Shown here piece by piece: positions 37,159-47,594 of a stretch of 64,000 nucleotides of DNA. Position numbers and translations under genes: made by a program. The first letter of the stretch is position 1. Every line of letters begins with the position of its first letter. The stretch spans positions 1 through 64,000 of the forward strand of contig CAUJDI010000056.1 of assembly GCA_963169565.1 (NCBI GenBank). Direction: 5' to 3'. The stretch is from Bacillota bacterium (GTDB taxonomy: Bacteria; Bacillota; Clostridia; Christensenellales; Aristaeellaceae). Under the pieces are notes generated by a model. The model saw only the letters and a program-made list of their open reading frames with translations, had not been told where the DNA came from and ran no database searches.

Positions 37159-37968
37159 TTACTGCCGGACCAGCTTCCCCGAAACGCAGTCGAACAGCTG
37201 CTCCACGCTCCTGTCCTCCCTCTCCCCGGCGGGGTCTGAAAACACGGTCGTCAGCTTCAGGACGCCCCCCTCCATCGGGGTCAGGTAGGTGTATTTGTCC
37301 TCCCCCTCCTCCGCCCCGAAGAAGAAGCTGCCCCCGATCTCCGGCATCCCGCCCAGGCCCTGGATGGATGCGGCGCCCGGCTCGTAGCTGGAGCCGTCCT
37401 TCAGGTCGATGGGCAGGATCCAGTCCCCGTACAGCACCCAGCCCAGCCCGGCGATGTCCTCCGGCGCGTCCGGGAAAAGGGCCATGTTGTTGCTGCAGGG
37501 TTCCTCCAGCGCCAGGTTCATCCGGTTGTCCGCCAGGCTGAACAGGTAGAGGCTGCCGTGCAGGGTCCAGCCGGAAATGAGCATAAAATAGAGGTACTGC
37601 CTGCCGCTCGCCTCGAAACTGCCCTCCGCGTAGTTCAGCGCGTGGGGGTGCTCCTCCTCCTGCACCACGCTCATCAGGATCTCTTTCCCGCCGTCCGCCC
37701 GGTCCCGGTACAGCAGGATGAAGGGCTGGCCGTCGTACTCCGCGTCGCTGATGTGATAGCCCTCCGGCAGCCCCGGCACGAACTCCGGGTGCACGTCGGA
37801 GAGCAGCACGCCCTCCGGCATCGGCACGGGCACGCGGCTCCCCCCGATGTCCACCCCCTCCGGCGCCCATGCCGGCTCCGCATGGACAGCAGCGCCGATG
37901 CACATCAGCAGCGCGGCCATAAGGCATATCTTTTTCATCGTTCCCTCCATACAGTACAATTCCATCAC
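37159..37968 (-). CDS. Secreted hypothetical protein
   Basis: Signal peptide MKKICLMAALLMCIGAAVHAEPAWA; no recognised domain. Confidence 0.65.
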   Translation of the reverse strand: MMELYCMEGTMKKICLMAALLMCIGAAVHAEPAWAPEGVDIGGSRVPVPMPEGVLLSDVHPEFVPGLPEGYHISDAEYDGQPFILLYRDRADGGKEILMSVVQEEEHPHALNYAEGSFEASGRQYLYFMLISGWTLHGSLYLFSLADNRMNLALEEPCSNNMALFPDAPEDIAGLGWVLYGDWILPIDLKDGSSYEPGAASIQGLGGMPEIGGSFFFGAEEGEDKYTYLTPMEGGVLKLTTVFSDPAGEREDRSVEQLFDCVSGKLVRQ

Positions 37969-38281
37969 AGGCCTTTCGCCTCACGTCAGCCGGGCCCATC
38001 GTAACACTTTTTGAGCCGATGCGCACCGCCCCCGGTGTTTGATTCCTGTACCCGCAAGGCGCTTTGTCCGGTTCTGCGCCTGTCCGCCTGTGTGAAGGAT
38101 TGTGCGAAGGCGCGCCCGGCGATAGAATACGGACAGGGACTATCGCCCCGGGTCAGGATCCGGGGGCAGAACAGCGGGGCGTGAACGGATCGACCTCACC
38201 CAAAAGCGCCGGGTGAAGCCCCCTTCCGGCGGGAATGCGGCGGGGGCCGGAACCCTTTATCAAAGCAGGAGGCGGACAGCC

Positions 38282-39130
38282 ATGAAGGAACAGAACTATC
38301 TGGACACCCTGGTCGGCGTATTCGGACATCCGGTGGCAGAGAACCCCACCAAAGCCATCCAGGACGCGGCATTTGCGGACCTGGGCCTGAAGCGGTGGCA
38401 GTACCTGACCATCGACGTTCTGCCGGAGGATCTGGGGGACGCGGTCAGAGGCCTGAAAGCCTTCGGGATGCGCGGCGTCAACTGCACCATCCCGCACAAG
38501 ATCAAGGTGATCCCCTTTCTGGACGAGTTGAGCGAGGCGGCGAAGCTGATTGGGGCGGTCAACACCATCGTGAACACGGACGGGCGCCTGTTCGGCGACA
38601 ACACGGACGGCAAGGGGTTCCTGGAGTCCCTGCGTGAGAACGGCGTTGACCCGAAGGGAAAGAAAGCGGTGGTCCTGGGCGCGGGGGGCGCCGCGCGGGC
38701 GATCTGCGTGGAACTGTGCCTGGCCGGCACTGAAGACATCACCGTGGTCAGCCGACCCCACGGCAATGCGCAGGGCGGCAGCCTGACGGACCTTTTGGCC
38801 CGCATCTGCAGAAGGCCGCGCTTCGTCAGCTGGGAAGGCGCCTATCAGGTGCCGGGGGATACCGACATCCTGATCAACGCGACCCCCGTGGGTCTGTACC
38901 TCGGCACGGACGCCATGCCCGACGTGGACGTGCGGACGATCCGACCCTCGATGTTCGTGCAGGACGTGATCCCCAACCCCGCGGTCACGCGGTTTCTGCG
39001 GGAGGCGCAGGCGCGCGGAGCGCGATGGAACACGGGCGCCGGCATGCTCATCAACCAGGCGGCGCTCAACACGGAGATGTGGACGGGCATGAAGCCCGAC
39101 AAGGCCGTCATGCTCAGGGCGCTTGACTAA
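38282..39130 (+). CDS. Shikimate/quinate dehydrogenase family
   Basis: GVFGHPVAENPTKAIQ, NCTIPHKIKVIPFLD, GAVNTIVN, VLGAGGAARAI. Confidence 0.9.
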   Translation: MKEQNYLDTLVGVFGHPVAENPTKAIQDAAFADLGLKRWQYLTIDVLPEDLGDAVRGLKAFGMRGVNCTIPHKIKVIPFLDELSEAAKLIGAVNTIVNTDGRLFGDNTDGKGFLESLRENGVDPKGKKAVVLGAGGAARAICVELCLAGTEDITVVSRPHGNAQGGSLTDLLARICRRPRFVSWEGAYQVPGDTDILINATPVGLYLGTDAMPDVDVRTIRPSMFVQDVIPNPAVTRFLREAQARGARWNTGAGMLINQAALNTEMWTGMKPDKAVMLRALD

Positions 39131-39372
39131 GCGCTGTCATAAGCGGTCCCCCGGACCCGGTGGGTTTGAACAGGCGGCTTTTCGCCGCCTGTTCCGCGCG
39201 CCAAAAAGATCAAGCCGGAATAAAACTGCAGCGCATTGCTGAAACCCGGGCAGGCATGGTGTTTCCCGTCTGATTGTTGGCGCAGGGTTTTCATGCTATC
39301 GTTATGCGGGGCTTGCCACAGTTTTTCAGACGGACTCTTCACGGCATACAGCAACAGAGAGGAAGCAGCCAG

Positions 39373-40497
39373 TTGAACATATCCAAGAAGGACGCGCTGA
39401 CCTGGTTTGAGTTCTTCGCCTCCCTGCCGGAGGAGGAGGAGCTCATGACCCGCCAGCAGGAGATCGCGCTGGCCGCCTTTGCCCAGATCGAGGCCGCGGT
39501 TGAGCACAGGAATGCCGAGCTGATGCGGGACATTCCCGGGCTGAAGACCCTGGAGGACCGGACGTATTACGTGGGAAACGACGGGAAGTTCCCCGGGGGC
39601 TGCCGCTCCTGCCTGCTGGGGACCGGGCTTAGCGCGATCCGGAAAACGAACCGCTGCAACCTCGCCTGCAGGTTCTGCTATGACTACGGGGAGCTGGACA
39701 GTATCCCGCCCATCGGCGAGGGGATGTGGGAGATCGGGGGGACGAAGTTCAAGGGCGGGGACATCGGCCTCCTGCTGTCCGTCCAGCGCAAACCGACCGG
39801 CGTGTCCTACGTCTACCTGGAACCGTTCATGGAGATCGAGGTGTATTACCCCATCATCCGGACCTTTCATGCGGCCGGGGTGCATCAGCACCTGTACACC
39901 AACGGCACCCTGGCAAACGAAAGCAGCCTGAAGGCGCTGGGCGAGGCCGGCCTGGACGAGATCCGCTTCAACCTGGGGGCCTCCAATTGCTCCGACAGGG
40001 TGATCGAAAACATCCGCATCGCCAAGAAATACATCCCCTCCGTGGGGGTGGAGACGCCGATGACGCCGGAGTTCTATGAGGCTTTCCAAAAAAAGAGGCA
40101 GACAGTCCTCTCCACCGGGCTTGATTTCATCAACTGCGCCGAGCTGCACCTGAACGGGAACAACCTCCGCAACTTTTTCGGCGAGAACCTCTACATCTCA
40201 AGGCTCGGCTACATTTCCCCGGTATGGAGCCGGGAACTGACCCTGAAGCTCATGAGGCTGGCGGACGCAGAGGGCTGGAAAGTCGCCGTGCACGACTGCT
40301 CCAACAGGACGAAGTTCGTCAGGGACCTGAACCTGAAGGCCAAAGAGGGCGGATGGTTCGGCGAAAGCTCTTACGCCTGCGAGTTTTCCAGGATGCCTTA
40401 TGAGGCCTTCCTGCCGATCCTGCGGGATGACGGTTTCCGCTTCCTGACTGAAGAAGAGTTGCCCGACGGCTACAGGCCGGGGCAGGTGGTCCTGTAG
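39373..40497 (+). CDS. Radical SAM protein
   Basis: NRCNLACRFCYDYGE (CxxxCxxC); TTG start after AGAGAGGAAG. Confidence 0.85.
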   Translation: MNISKKDALTWFEFFASLPEEEELMTRQQEIALAAFAQIEAAVEHRNAELMRDIPGLKTLEDRTYYVGNDGKFPGGCRSCLLGTGLSAIRKTNRCNLACRFCYDYGELDSIPPIGEGMWEIGGTKFKGGDIGLLLSVQRKPTGVSYVYLEPFMEIEVYYPIIRTFHAAGVHQHLYTNGTLANESSLKALGEAGLDEIRFNLGASNCSDRVIENIRIAKKYIPSVGVETPMTPEFYEAFQKKRQTVLSTGLDFINCAELHLNGNNLRNFFGENLYISRLGYISPVWSRELTLKLMRLADAEGWKVAVHDCSNRTKFVRDLNLKAKEGGWFGESSYACEFSRMPYEAFLPILRDDGFRFLTEEELPDGYRPGQVVL

Positions 40498-40645
40498 GGC
40501 ACGTCCCGCCATCCGGCGTTCGGCGCATCAGGCCGCCGGGCCGTGCGGAACACGGCCAAATATGATAAGATGATAGGCGTTTGACGCGGCGGGACCGGGG
40601 CTTCCCCCGGCAGCCGGAGAATATCTTTGGAACGGAGAAGAACAG

Positions 40646-42625
40646 ATGAACATTCAGGAAAAGACCATCAATACCCTGCGCGTCCTGTCCGCGGAGATGG
40701 TGCAGAAGGCCAACAGCGGCCACCCCGGCGCGCCCATGGGCATGGCGCCGATGGCCTACGCGCTGTGGCTGAAGACCATGAAGCATGACCCGGGGATGCC
40801 CGGTTGGGCCAACCGGGACCGCTTCGTCCTCTCCAACGGCCATGCCAGCGCGCTGATTTATTCCCTGCTCCATGTCGGCGGCTACCGGCTGCCCATGGAA
40901 GAGATCAAGCGCTTCCGCCAGTGGGAATCCCTCACGCCCGGGCATCCCGAGCACGGCCTGACAGAGGGCGTGGAGACCTCCACAGGCCCCCTGGGCCAGG
41001 GCTTTGCCAACGCCGTGGGCTTTGCCATCGCCGAGAGCATGCTGGCCGCGAAGTTCAACCGGCCGGGCTTCCCCGTCGTTGACCACCGCAGTTATGTGTT
41101 CGCCGGCGACGGCTGCATGATGGAGGGCATCAGCAGCGAGGCCGCGTCCCTGGCGGGCACGCTGAAGCTGAACAAGCTGACCGTGCTGTATGACGACAAC
41201 GAGATCAGCATCGAGGGCGACACGGACATCGCCTTCCGCGAGGACGTGGGCGCGCGCTTTGAGGCCTATGGATGGAATGTCGTGCGCGTCAGGGACGGCA
41301 ACGATTACCGTCAGGTGCTGGAAGCCCTGGAGGGGTCCCGGGATTCGGACCGGCCCACCTTCATCGTCTGCCCCACCGTCATCGGCTTTGGCAGCCCCGC
41401 CAAGCAGGGCAAGGCCAGCGTCCACGGCGAGCCCCTGGGCGCGGACAACCTCGCGCAGGCAAAGGAGACCCTGGGCATGACAGGGGAGGCCTTCAGCGTT
41501 GGACCGGACGTTTACGCCCACGCGGCGGAATGCCTCAAACAGGGCAGGGACGCCAGGCGCGAATGGGAAGAGATGTTCAAGGCCTACGAGGCCGCCTGGC
41601 CCGAACTGGCCGCCGAATGGAAGACCTGGCACAGCGACCTGGACGCTGCCAGGCTGATGAAAGAAGAAAGCCTCAGGCCCGTTGCGGAAAAACCGGAGGC
41701 CACCCGCGCCAGCTCCGGCAACATGATCGCAAGGCTGGCAAACGTCGTGCCCAACCTGGTGGGCGGCTCCGCCGACCTTGCGCCCTCCAACAAGACGAAC
41801 ATCCCCGGCGGCGGCGACTACAGCGCGGAGAACCGCCTGGGGCGCAACCTGCACTTCGGCGTCAGGGAGCACGCCATGGCGGCCATCTGCAACGGCATCG
41901 CCCTGCACGGCGGCCTGCGCGTGTTCTGCGCCACCTTCTTCGTGTTCACCGACTACATGAAGGCGGCGATGCGCCTGGCGGCCATCATGAAGCTGCCCGT
42001 CACCTACGTGCTCACCCATGATTCCATCGGCGTGGGCGAAGACGGGGCGACCCACCAGCCCATCGAGCACCTGGCCGCCCTGCGGGCCACGCCGGGCCTG
42101 CGCGTCATCCGCCCCTGCGACGTGAACGAAACGGCGGACGCCTGGCTGACGGCCTTGACGGCACAGGGCCCCACCTGCCTGGTGCTCACCCGGCAGAACC
42201 TCAAACAGTTCAAGGCAACCGCCGGCGGAGTGGAAAAGGGCGGCTACGTGCTGATCCCGTCTGAAAAGGCGGCGCCTGACCTCATCCTGATGGGTTCGGG
42301 CAGCGAGGTCGCCCTGCTGGCGGAGGCACGGGACGCCCTGAAGGGCGAAGGCATCGACGCGTCCGTGGTGTCCATGCCCTGCATGGAGACCTTCCTGGCC
42401 CAGCCGGCATCCTACAGGGACCAGGTCCTGCCGCCCAGCGTGCGCAGGCGCCTCGCCGTCGAGGCAGGGGTCGGCATGCCCTGGTACCGCTTCACCGGCC
42501 TGGATGGCCGCGTCCTGGGCATCGACCGCTTCGGCGCCTCAGCCCCCGCGGAAAAGATCTTCCAGGAGTTCGGCTTTACGTCAGAAAACGTCACGGCCCT
42601 GGCGAAAGGGCTTCTGCTGAAATAA
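40646..42625 (+). CDS. tkt: Transketolase
   Basis: SGHPGAPMGMAPMAYALW, GDGCMMEGISSEAASLAG, THDSIGVGEDGATHQPIEHLAALR. Confidence 0.97.
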   Translation: MNIQEKTINTLRVLSAEMVQKANSGHPGAPMGMAPMAYALWLKTMKHDPGMPGWANRDRFVLSNGHASALIYSLLHVGGYRLPMEEIKRFRQWESLTPGHPEHGLTEGVETSTGPLGQGFANAVGFAIAESMLAAKFNRPGFPVVDHRSYVFAGDGCMMEGISSEAASLAGTLKLNKLTVLYDDNEISIEGDTDIAFREDVGARFEAYGWNVVRVRDGNDYRQVLEALEGSRDSDRPTFIVCPTVIGFGSPAKQGKASVHGEPLGADNLAQAKETLGMTGEAFSVGPDVYAHAAECLKQGRDARREWEEMFKAYEAAWPELAAEWKTWHSDLDAARLMKEESLRPVAEKPEATRASSGNMIARLANVVPNLVGGSADLAPSNKTNIPGGGDYSAENRLGRNLHFGVREHAMAAICNGIALHGGLRVFCATFFVFTDYMKAAMRLAAIMKLPVTYVLTHDSIGVGEDGATHQPIEHLAALRATPGLRVIRPCDVNETADAWLTALTAQGPTCLVLTRQNLKQFKATAGGVEKGGYVLIPSEKAAPDLILMGSGSEVALLAEARDALKGEGIDASVVSMPCMETFLAQPASYRDQVLPPSVRRRLAVEAGVGMPWYRFTGLDGRVLGIDRFGASAPAEKIFQEFGFTSENVTALAKGLLLK

Positions 42626-42642
42626 GAGGCTCCGTCCCGGCA

Positions 42643-42678
42643 GGCGGCCTGCCATATCCGGCAGGCCGCCTCCTTTTG
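42643..42678 (+). terminator. Intrinsic terminator after transketolase
   Basis: GGCGGCCTGCC-ATATCC-GGCAGGCCGCC-TCCTTTT. Confidence 0.6.
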
Positions 42679-42754
42679 CCAGCGTAATGTGAGCAGAACA
42701 GGAAAGCCGCCGGCAAGGATCCCCTGATGATCCGAAAGGAAAAGGAAGGACCGG

Positions 42755-44008
42755 ATGAACCCCAGCAAACCCCTGAAGAGCGCCCTGCTCTTCCTGAAAC
42801 GGCAGGATCATAACTGGAAAGTCACGATGGCCCGGACGTCCCTGGAAAAGTTCGGCTACCAGATGATCTTCCCCTACCTGTCCATCTACATCGTGGCGCT
42901 TGGGGCGACAAAGACGCAGCTGGGCCTGGTCAACAGCATCGGGATGGCCGCCGCGGGCCTGCTGGGGCCCCTGACCGGCTCCCTGATCGACAGGATCGGG
43001 CCCAAAAAGATCTACCTCTTCGGCATCGGCCTGCTGATGGCGTCCTATCTGATCTACGCCGCGGCACCCGGCTGGGGCTACTGCCTGCTGGCCATGTGCG
43101 TTTACTGGATCGGCAACAGCAGCGCCGGCCACAGCTGCGCCACGGTCTGCGGGAACTGCCTGCCCAGCTGCGACAGGGCCAGGGGCATGATGCTGTGCGA
43201 AACCGCGGCGGCCGGCCTGCTGGGCATCGCAAGCCCCATGATCGCGGCGCTGATCGTCGCGCAATTGGGCGGGGTGAGTGTTAACAACCTGAGGCCCCTG
43301 TTCCTGATCGCCTTCGCGATGACGGCGCTCTCCTTTATCCTGATCCTGACAAAGCTGTCCGACGTCAAATGGGTCTCCAAAACGAAACCAAGCGGGAACC
43401 CCCTCAGGGACAGCCTCAGGATCCTCAAGGGCAACCCCACCGCGCGCAAATGGCTGGCCATCGGCGCGCTGAGCAAGCTGCCCTTCGGCCTGATCCTCCC
43501 CTTTACCCAGGTATTCGCCCAGGAAATCAAGGGCGCGGACAGCTACGTACTGGGCGCCATGGTCACAGCGACCGCCCTGACAAGCATCGTTTTCGGGCTG
43601 CCTTCCGGCATGCTTGCCGACAGGATCGGCCGGAAAAAGGTGCTGTATCTCCTCATCCCGCTTTTCTGGGCCGCCAACCTCATCCTTCTCTGGGCACCCT
43701 CGTCTGTTTTTCTGATACTGTCCGGTGTTTTGCTCGGATTCTACTACATCATGAGCCCGATCAGCGGCGCCATCGAGATGGAGCTGGTCCCCGCCGAACA
43801 GATGGGCCGGTGGCTCGGCATGAACCATCTGGTCAAGTCGCTGTTCGGGGCCGCCATGGCCCTGCTCGGCGGCCTGATCTGGGACTGGCTCGGGCCGCAG
43901 TACGTCTTCCTGATCTTCATCGGCATCGACCTGGTTTTCCGGGTCCCGCTGCTCATCAGCATGCCGGAAACGCTGGCCGGTCGGGGTGCTACGAAAACAG
44001 AGGTGTAA
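42755..44008 (+). CDS. MFS transporter
   Basis: 417 aa, multiple TM helices, SGMLADRIGRKKVLY motif. Confidence 0.9.
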   Translation: MNPSKPLKSALLFLKRQDHNWKVTMARTSLEKFGYQMIFPYLSIYIVALGATKTQLGLVNSIGMAAAGLLGPLTGSLIDRIGPKKIYLFGIGLLMASYLIYAAAPGWGYCLLAMCVYWIGNSSAGHSCATVCGNCLPSCDRARGMMLCETAAAGLLGIASPMIAALIVAQLGGVSVNNLRPLFLIAFAMTALSFILILTKLSDVKWVSKTKPSGNPLRDSLRILKGNPTARKWLAIGALSKLPFGLILPFTQVFAQEIKGADSYVLGAMVTATALTSIVFGLPSGMLADRIGRKKVLYLLIPLFWAANLILLWAPSSVFLILSGVLLGFYYIMSPISGAIEMELVPAEQMGRWLGMNHLVKSLFGAAMALLGGLIWDWLGPQYVFLIFIGIDLVFRVPLLISMPETLAGRGATKTEV

Positions 44009-44066
44009 CCGGGGGAAAACCGGATGAACAGCGGCAATCCCATCAAGAAACGGATCGGCGGGAGAA

Positions 44067-44942
44067 ATGGTTTATCTGGACAGCATCATGTTCCCGAATG
44101 AGGACGAGGAGTGGGCCTTCCGCATGTCGGTGAAAAGGACCTGCTATACCACCCTCTACCCCTTCTATGTCCTGTCCGGGGCAGGGCTTGAACGCCTCGA
44201 TTTTGAGCCCATCACCATCCTGTACGGCGGGAACGGCTCCGGCAAGACCACCGCGCTGAACATCATCGCCGAAAAGCTTGGTGTTTTACGCAGCGCGCCG
44301 TACAACCGCTCCAACTTTTTTGAGGATTACGTACACCTGTGCCAGGCGCGGCTGGAGGCGGCCGTCCCGCCGCACAGCCGGATCGTGACCAGCGACGACG
44401 TGTTCGACTACATGCTCAGTATCCGCAGCCTCAATGAGGGCATCGACAGGAAAAAGGAGCAGCTGTTTGACGAGCATTACGAGGCAAGGCACTCCGCGTT
44501 CAAGGTACGGTCCCTAAAGGACTATGAGGAACTGAAAAAGCGCGTCAGCGCAAGGAGCAAGACCCAGTCGGCCTTTGTCCGCGAACAGCTGATGGAGACC
44601 GTCCGGGAGCAGTCCAATGGGGAGAGCGCGCTGTTTTATTTCAGGCAGAGGATTGAGGCGGACGCGGTCTATCTGCTGGATGAGCCGGAAAACAGCCTGT
44701 CCGCCGCCAGGCAGATCGAGCTGGCGGCCTATCTTGAGGAAACCGCCCGGTACATGGGCTGCCAGCTCATCATCTCCACGCATTCCCCCTTCCTTCTGGC
44801 GATCCCCGGCGCCAGGATCTACGACCTGGACGCCCGCCCCGTGGACATCAAGGAATGGACGCAGCTGGAGAACGTCCGGGCGTATCAGCAGTTCTTTCAG
44901 GAGCACGGCGGGTCGTTTGAAACGAAACCGCGTCCGGACTGA
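44067..44942 (+). CDS. AAA family ATPase
   Basis: ITILYGGNGSGKTTALNII Walker A; AVYLLDEPENSLS Walker B. Confidence 0.87.
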   Translation: MVYLDSIMFPNEDEEWAFRMSVKRTCYTTLYPFYVLSGAGLERLDFEPITILYGGNGSGKTTALNIIAEKLGVLRSAPYNRSNFFEDYVHLCQARLEAAVPPHSRIVTSDDVFDYMLSIRSLNEGIDRKKEQLFDEHYEARHSAFKVRSLKDYEELKKRVSARSKTQSAFVREQLMETVREQSNGESALFYFRQRIEADAVYLLDEPENSLSAARQIELAAYLEETARYMGCQLIISTHSPFLLAIPGARIYDLDARPVDIKEWTQLENVRAYQQFFQEHGGSFETKPRPD

Positions 44943-45034
44943 TCAAAACGGATCGATTGTGCGGCCCGGACGGCCGATATGGGGTATAATCGACGGGCAC
45001 CCCTACAACAGGACAACATGAGAAGGAGACCCCC

Positions 45035-45697
45035 ATGCCACCGGAAGCAAAAACCCCGCTTGACACGTTTGTGTCCATTCTTGAGAACCTTGACCGGGAC
45101 GGCGCGGTCAGTTACGCGCTGTCCCTGCTGGACGGCGGCAGACTGACGCTGCCGGAACTGTACGAGCAGGTCCTGGCCCCCGCCCTCAACCGCATCCAGG
45201 TGCCCCGGGAGAGAGAAGATGCGCTCATCTGGCGGGAGCACCTGCAGTCCGCCATCGTGCAGAAGGTGATGGGGGCCTGCTACCCCCATGTGCAGAAAGC
45301 GCGGGAAGCGTCCGGAGCGCCGGGGAAGGGGAAGCGCGTGATGCTGGCCTGCCCCCAGGAGGAGTACCATGAGATCGGGGTCTCCATGGGCGCGGACTTC
45401 TTTGTCATCCTGGGGTACGAGGTCGCCTACGTCGGCTGCAACACCCCCCGGGATACCCTGCTTTCCGCCGCTGAAGATCTGAAGCCGGACCTGGTGGTGC
45501 TCAGCGTGACCAATTACCTGAACCTGGCCCAGCTCCCGGTCCTCATCACCGCGCTGAAGGAAAGGCGCCCGGAGGCGAAAGTCATGCTCAGCGGCAGCGC
45601 GCTCAGGCATACCGGCAGGAGCGCCGCGGATTTCCATGCCGACGGCGCCGTCCAATCCTTTGAGGACGTCAGGATGCTGGCGGAGGTGACAGAATGA
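45035..45697 (+). CDS. Cobalamin-binding (B12-binding) domain protein
   Basis: EYHEIGVSMGADFFVILGYEVAYVGCNTP (E-x-H-x-x-G variant). Confidence 0.8.
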   Translation: MPPEAKTPLDTFVSILENLDRDGAVSYALSLLDGGRLTLPELYEQVLAPALNRIQVPREREDALIWREHLQSAIVQKVMGACYPHVQKAREASGAPGKGKRVMLACPQEEYHEIGVSMGADFFVILGYEVAYVGCNTPRDTLLSAAEDLKPDLVVLSVTNYLNLAQLPVLITALKERRPEAKVMLSGSALRHTGRSAADFHADGAVQSFEDVRMLAEVTE

Positions 45698-46845
45698 AGA
45701 CCGCGATCAAGATCGCCTGGCGATTCCTTACGCACGCCAAAGGGCAGTCCATCCTCATCGCCATCGGCATCGCCGTGGGCGTTTCCGTCCAGGTGTTCAT
45801 CGGCTCCCTGATCGCCGGACTCCAGGCTGAACTGGTCGATACCGCGATCGGGCGCAATACCCAGATCACCGTCACTGCAAAGACACGCGGCGGCGTGATC
45901 AAAGGCTACCAGGCCCTGGTGGAACAGATAGAGCAGTCCCAGCCGGAAGCCCTGCACGTTTCCCCGGTGGTGGACGCCAGCGGTTTCCTGCGCGGCAGTG
46001 ACGGAAGCGACTTCCCCATCCTGCTGCGCGGGTTTGAAATGGAGAGAAGCGACGGCATCTACCGCATCAGCGGCGCGCTGGTGTCAGGACAGCTGCCCGG
46101 CAAGGGCGAGGTCCTTGTGGGGAAAGACCTGGCGCTGGAGGCGGGCATCGTGGATACCGTCACCCTTGCGACCCCCCGGGGCAGCACCCGGGAAGCGAAA
46201 GTCTCCGGCGTCTTTGACCTGGGCGCGGCGGCGCTCAACGGGCGCTGGGTGATCTCCAACCTGGAACTGGCGCAGAGCCTGTTCAGCTACAAGGACCAGG
46301 TCTCCTCCATTGAGATGCAGGTGAAAGACCCCTTCCGGGCGGATATCGTCGCCCAGAGCCTGTCCGCCCATCTGCCCGAGGAACTGAAAGCTGTTGACTG
46401 GAAATCCCAGAATGAGCAGCTGCTCAGCGGCCTGAACGGGCAGAGCATCTCCAGCCTGATGATCCAGGTCTTTGTCCTGTTCTCCGTCGTCCTGGCCATC
46501 GCCAGCGTGCTGGCCATCTCGGTCCTTCAGAAATCCAAACAGCTGGGCATCCTCAAGGCCATCGGCATCAGCAACAGGAACGCCAGCCTGGTCTTCCTGA
46601 CGGAAGGCTTTCTCCTGGGCGTCGCGGGCGCGGTCCTGGGCGTCGCGCTGGGCCTCGGTCTGGCCTTCGCCTTCACCAAGTTCGCGCTCAACCCCGACGG
46701 CACGCCGGTCATCGCCCTGTTCATCGACCAGGGGTTCGTCGTGATCTCCGCCGCCATCGCGGTCCTGTCCGCGACCCTCGCGTCGCTCATCCCCGCCAGG
46801 CGCTCCGCCCGGCTGGACCCCATGGAGGTCATCCGAAATGGATAA
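45694..46845 (+). CDS. ABC transporter permease (FtsX/MacB type)
   Basis: N-terminal TM, MacB-like periplasmic domain, C-terminal FtsX TMs. Confidence 0.9.
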   Translation: MKTAIKIAWRFLTHAKGQSILIAIGIAVGVSVQVFIGSLIAGLQAELVDTAIGRNTQITVTAKTRGGVIKGYQALVEQIEQSQPEALHVSPVVDASGFLRGSDGSDFPILLRGFEMERSDGIYRISGALVSGQLPGKGEVLVGKDLALEAGIVDTVTLATPRGSTREAKVSGVFDLGAAALNGRWVISNLELAQSLFSYKDQVSSIEMQVKDPFRADIVAQSLSAHLPEELKAVDWKSQNEQLLSGLNGQSISSLMIQVFVLFSVVLAIASVLAISVLQKSKQLGILKAIGISNRNASLVFLTEGFLLGVAGAVLGVALGLGLAFAFTKFALNPDGTPVIALFIDQGFVVISAAIAVLSATLASLIPARRSARLDPMEVIRNG

Positions 46846-47557
46846 CATCATCAGCCTGAGGAACATCAACAAGATCTACGGGACCGAGGTGAAGACCCAG
46901 GTCCTCTTCGACATCAGTCTGGACATTGCCGAGCAGTCCTTTTCCTCCATCATCGGGGCGTCGGGCTCGGGGAAAAGCACCCTGCTGAACATCATCAGCA
47001 CCCTGGACCGGCCGACCAGCGGCAGCGTCAGGATCGCCGGCGTTGATACGACGGACATGAGCAGGGCGGACCTGGCCAGGCTGCGCAACCAGTCCATCGG
47101 CTTCGTCTTCCAGTTCCACTACCTGCTTCCGGAGTTCACCGCGCTGGAAAACGTGCTGATGCCCGCGCGCATCAGGGACGGGCGCGTCACCAGGGAGACC
47201 ATGGACCGCGCGCGCGAACTGATGAAGCTGATGGGCATCGAGAAAGTGGCGAACAACAACGCCGGCAGGATGTCCGGCGGCCAGCAGCAGCGCACCTCCA
47301 TCGCAAGGGCTTTGATCAACAGCCCGAAGCTCATCCTGGCGGATGAGCCCACCGGTAACCTGGACAGCGAATCCACCGAGGTGGTGTATGACATCCTGCG
47401 GGACATCAACGAGCGCTTCAGGACCACTTTCCTGATCATCACCCATGACCGCAGGATCGCCCAGAAAGCCGACCGCATCATCGAGATCAAGGACGGCAGG
47501 ATCCACCTCGACCTGGCCAACAGGTTAAGCCCCGCAATGGCCGGGCAAAGCGCCTGA
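46838..47557 (+). CDS. ABC transporter ATP-binding protein (LolD/MacB-like)
   Basis: GASGSGKSTLLNIISTLDRPTSG, MSGGQQQRTSIARAL, LILADEPTGNLDS. Confidence 0.95.
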   Translation: MDNIISLRNINKIYGTEVKTQVLFDISLDIAEQSFSSIIGASGSGKSTLLNIISTLDRPTSGSVRIAGVDTTDMSRADLARLRNQSIGFVFQFHYLLPEFTALENVLMPARIRDGRVTRETMDRARELMKLMGIEKVANNNAGRMSGGQQQRTSIARALINSPKLILADEPTGNLDSESTEVVYDILRDINERFRTTFLIITHDRRIAQKADRIIEIKDGRIHLDLANRLSPAMAGQSA

Positions 47558-47594
47558 CGCGATGACAGCATCAAATGGAAACGGAGAGGCCGGC

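Noticed and set aside
40319-42070. 583-aa minus-strand ORF opposite transketolase
   Set aside because: Shadow ORF; the plus strand encodes a textbook transketolase
42581-43828. 415-aa minus-strand ORF opposite the MFS gene
   Set aside because: Antisense to a clear membrane transporter; His/Gln/Gly-rich nonsense-like translation
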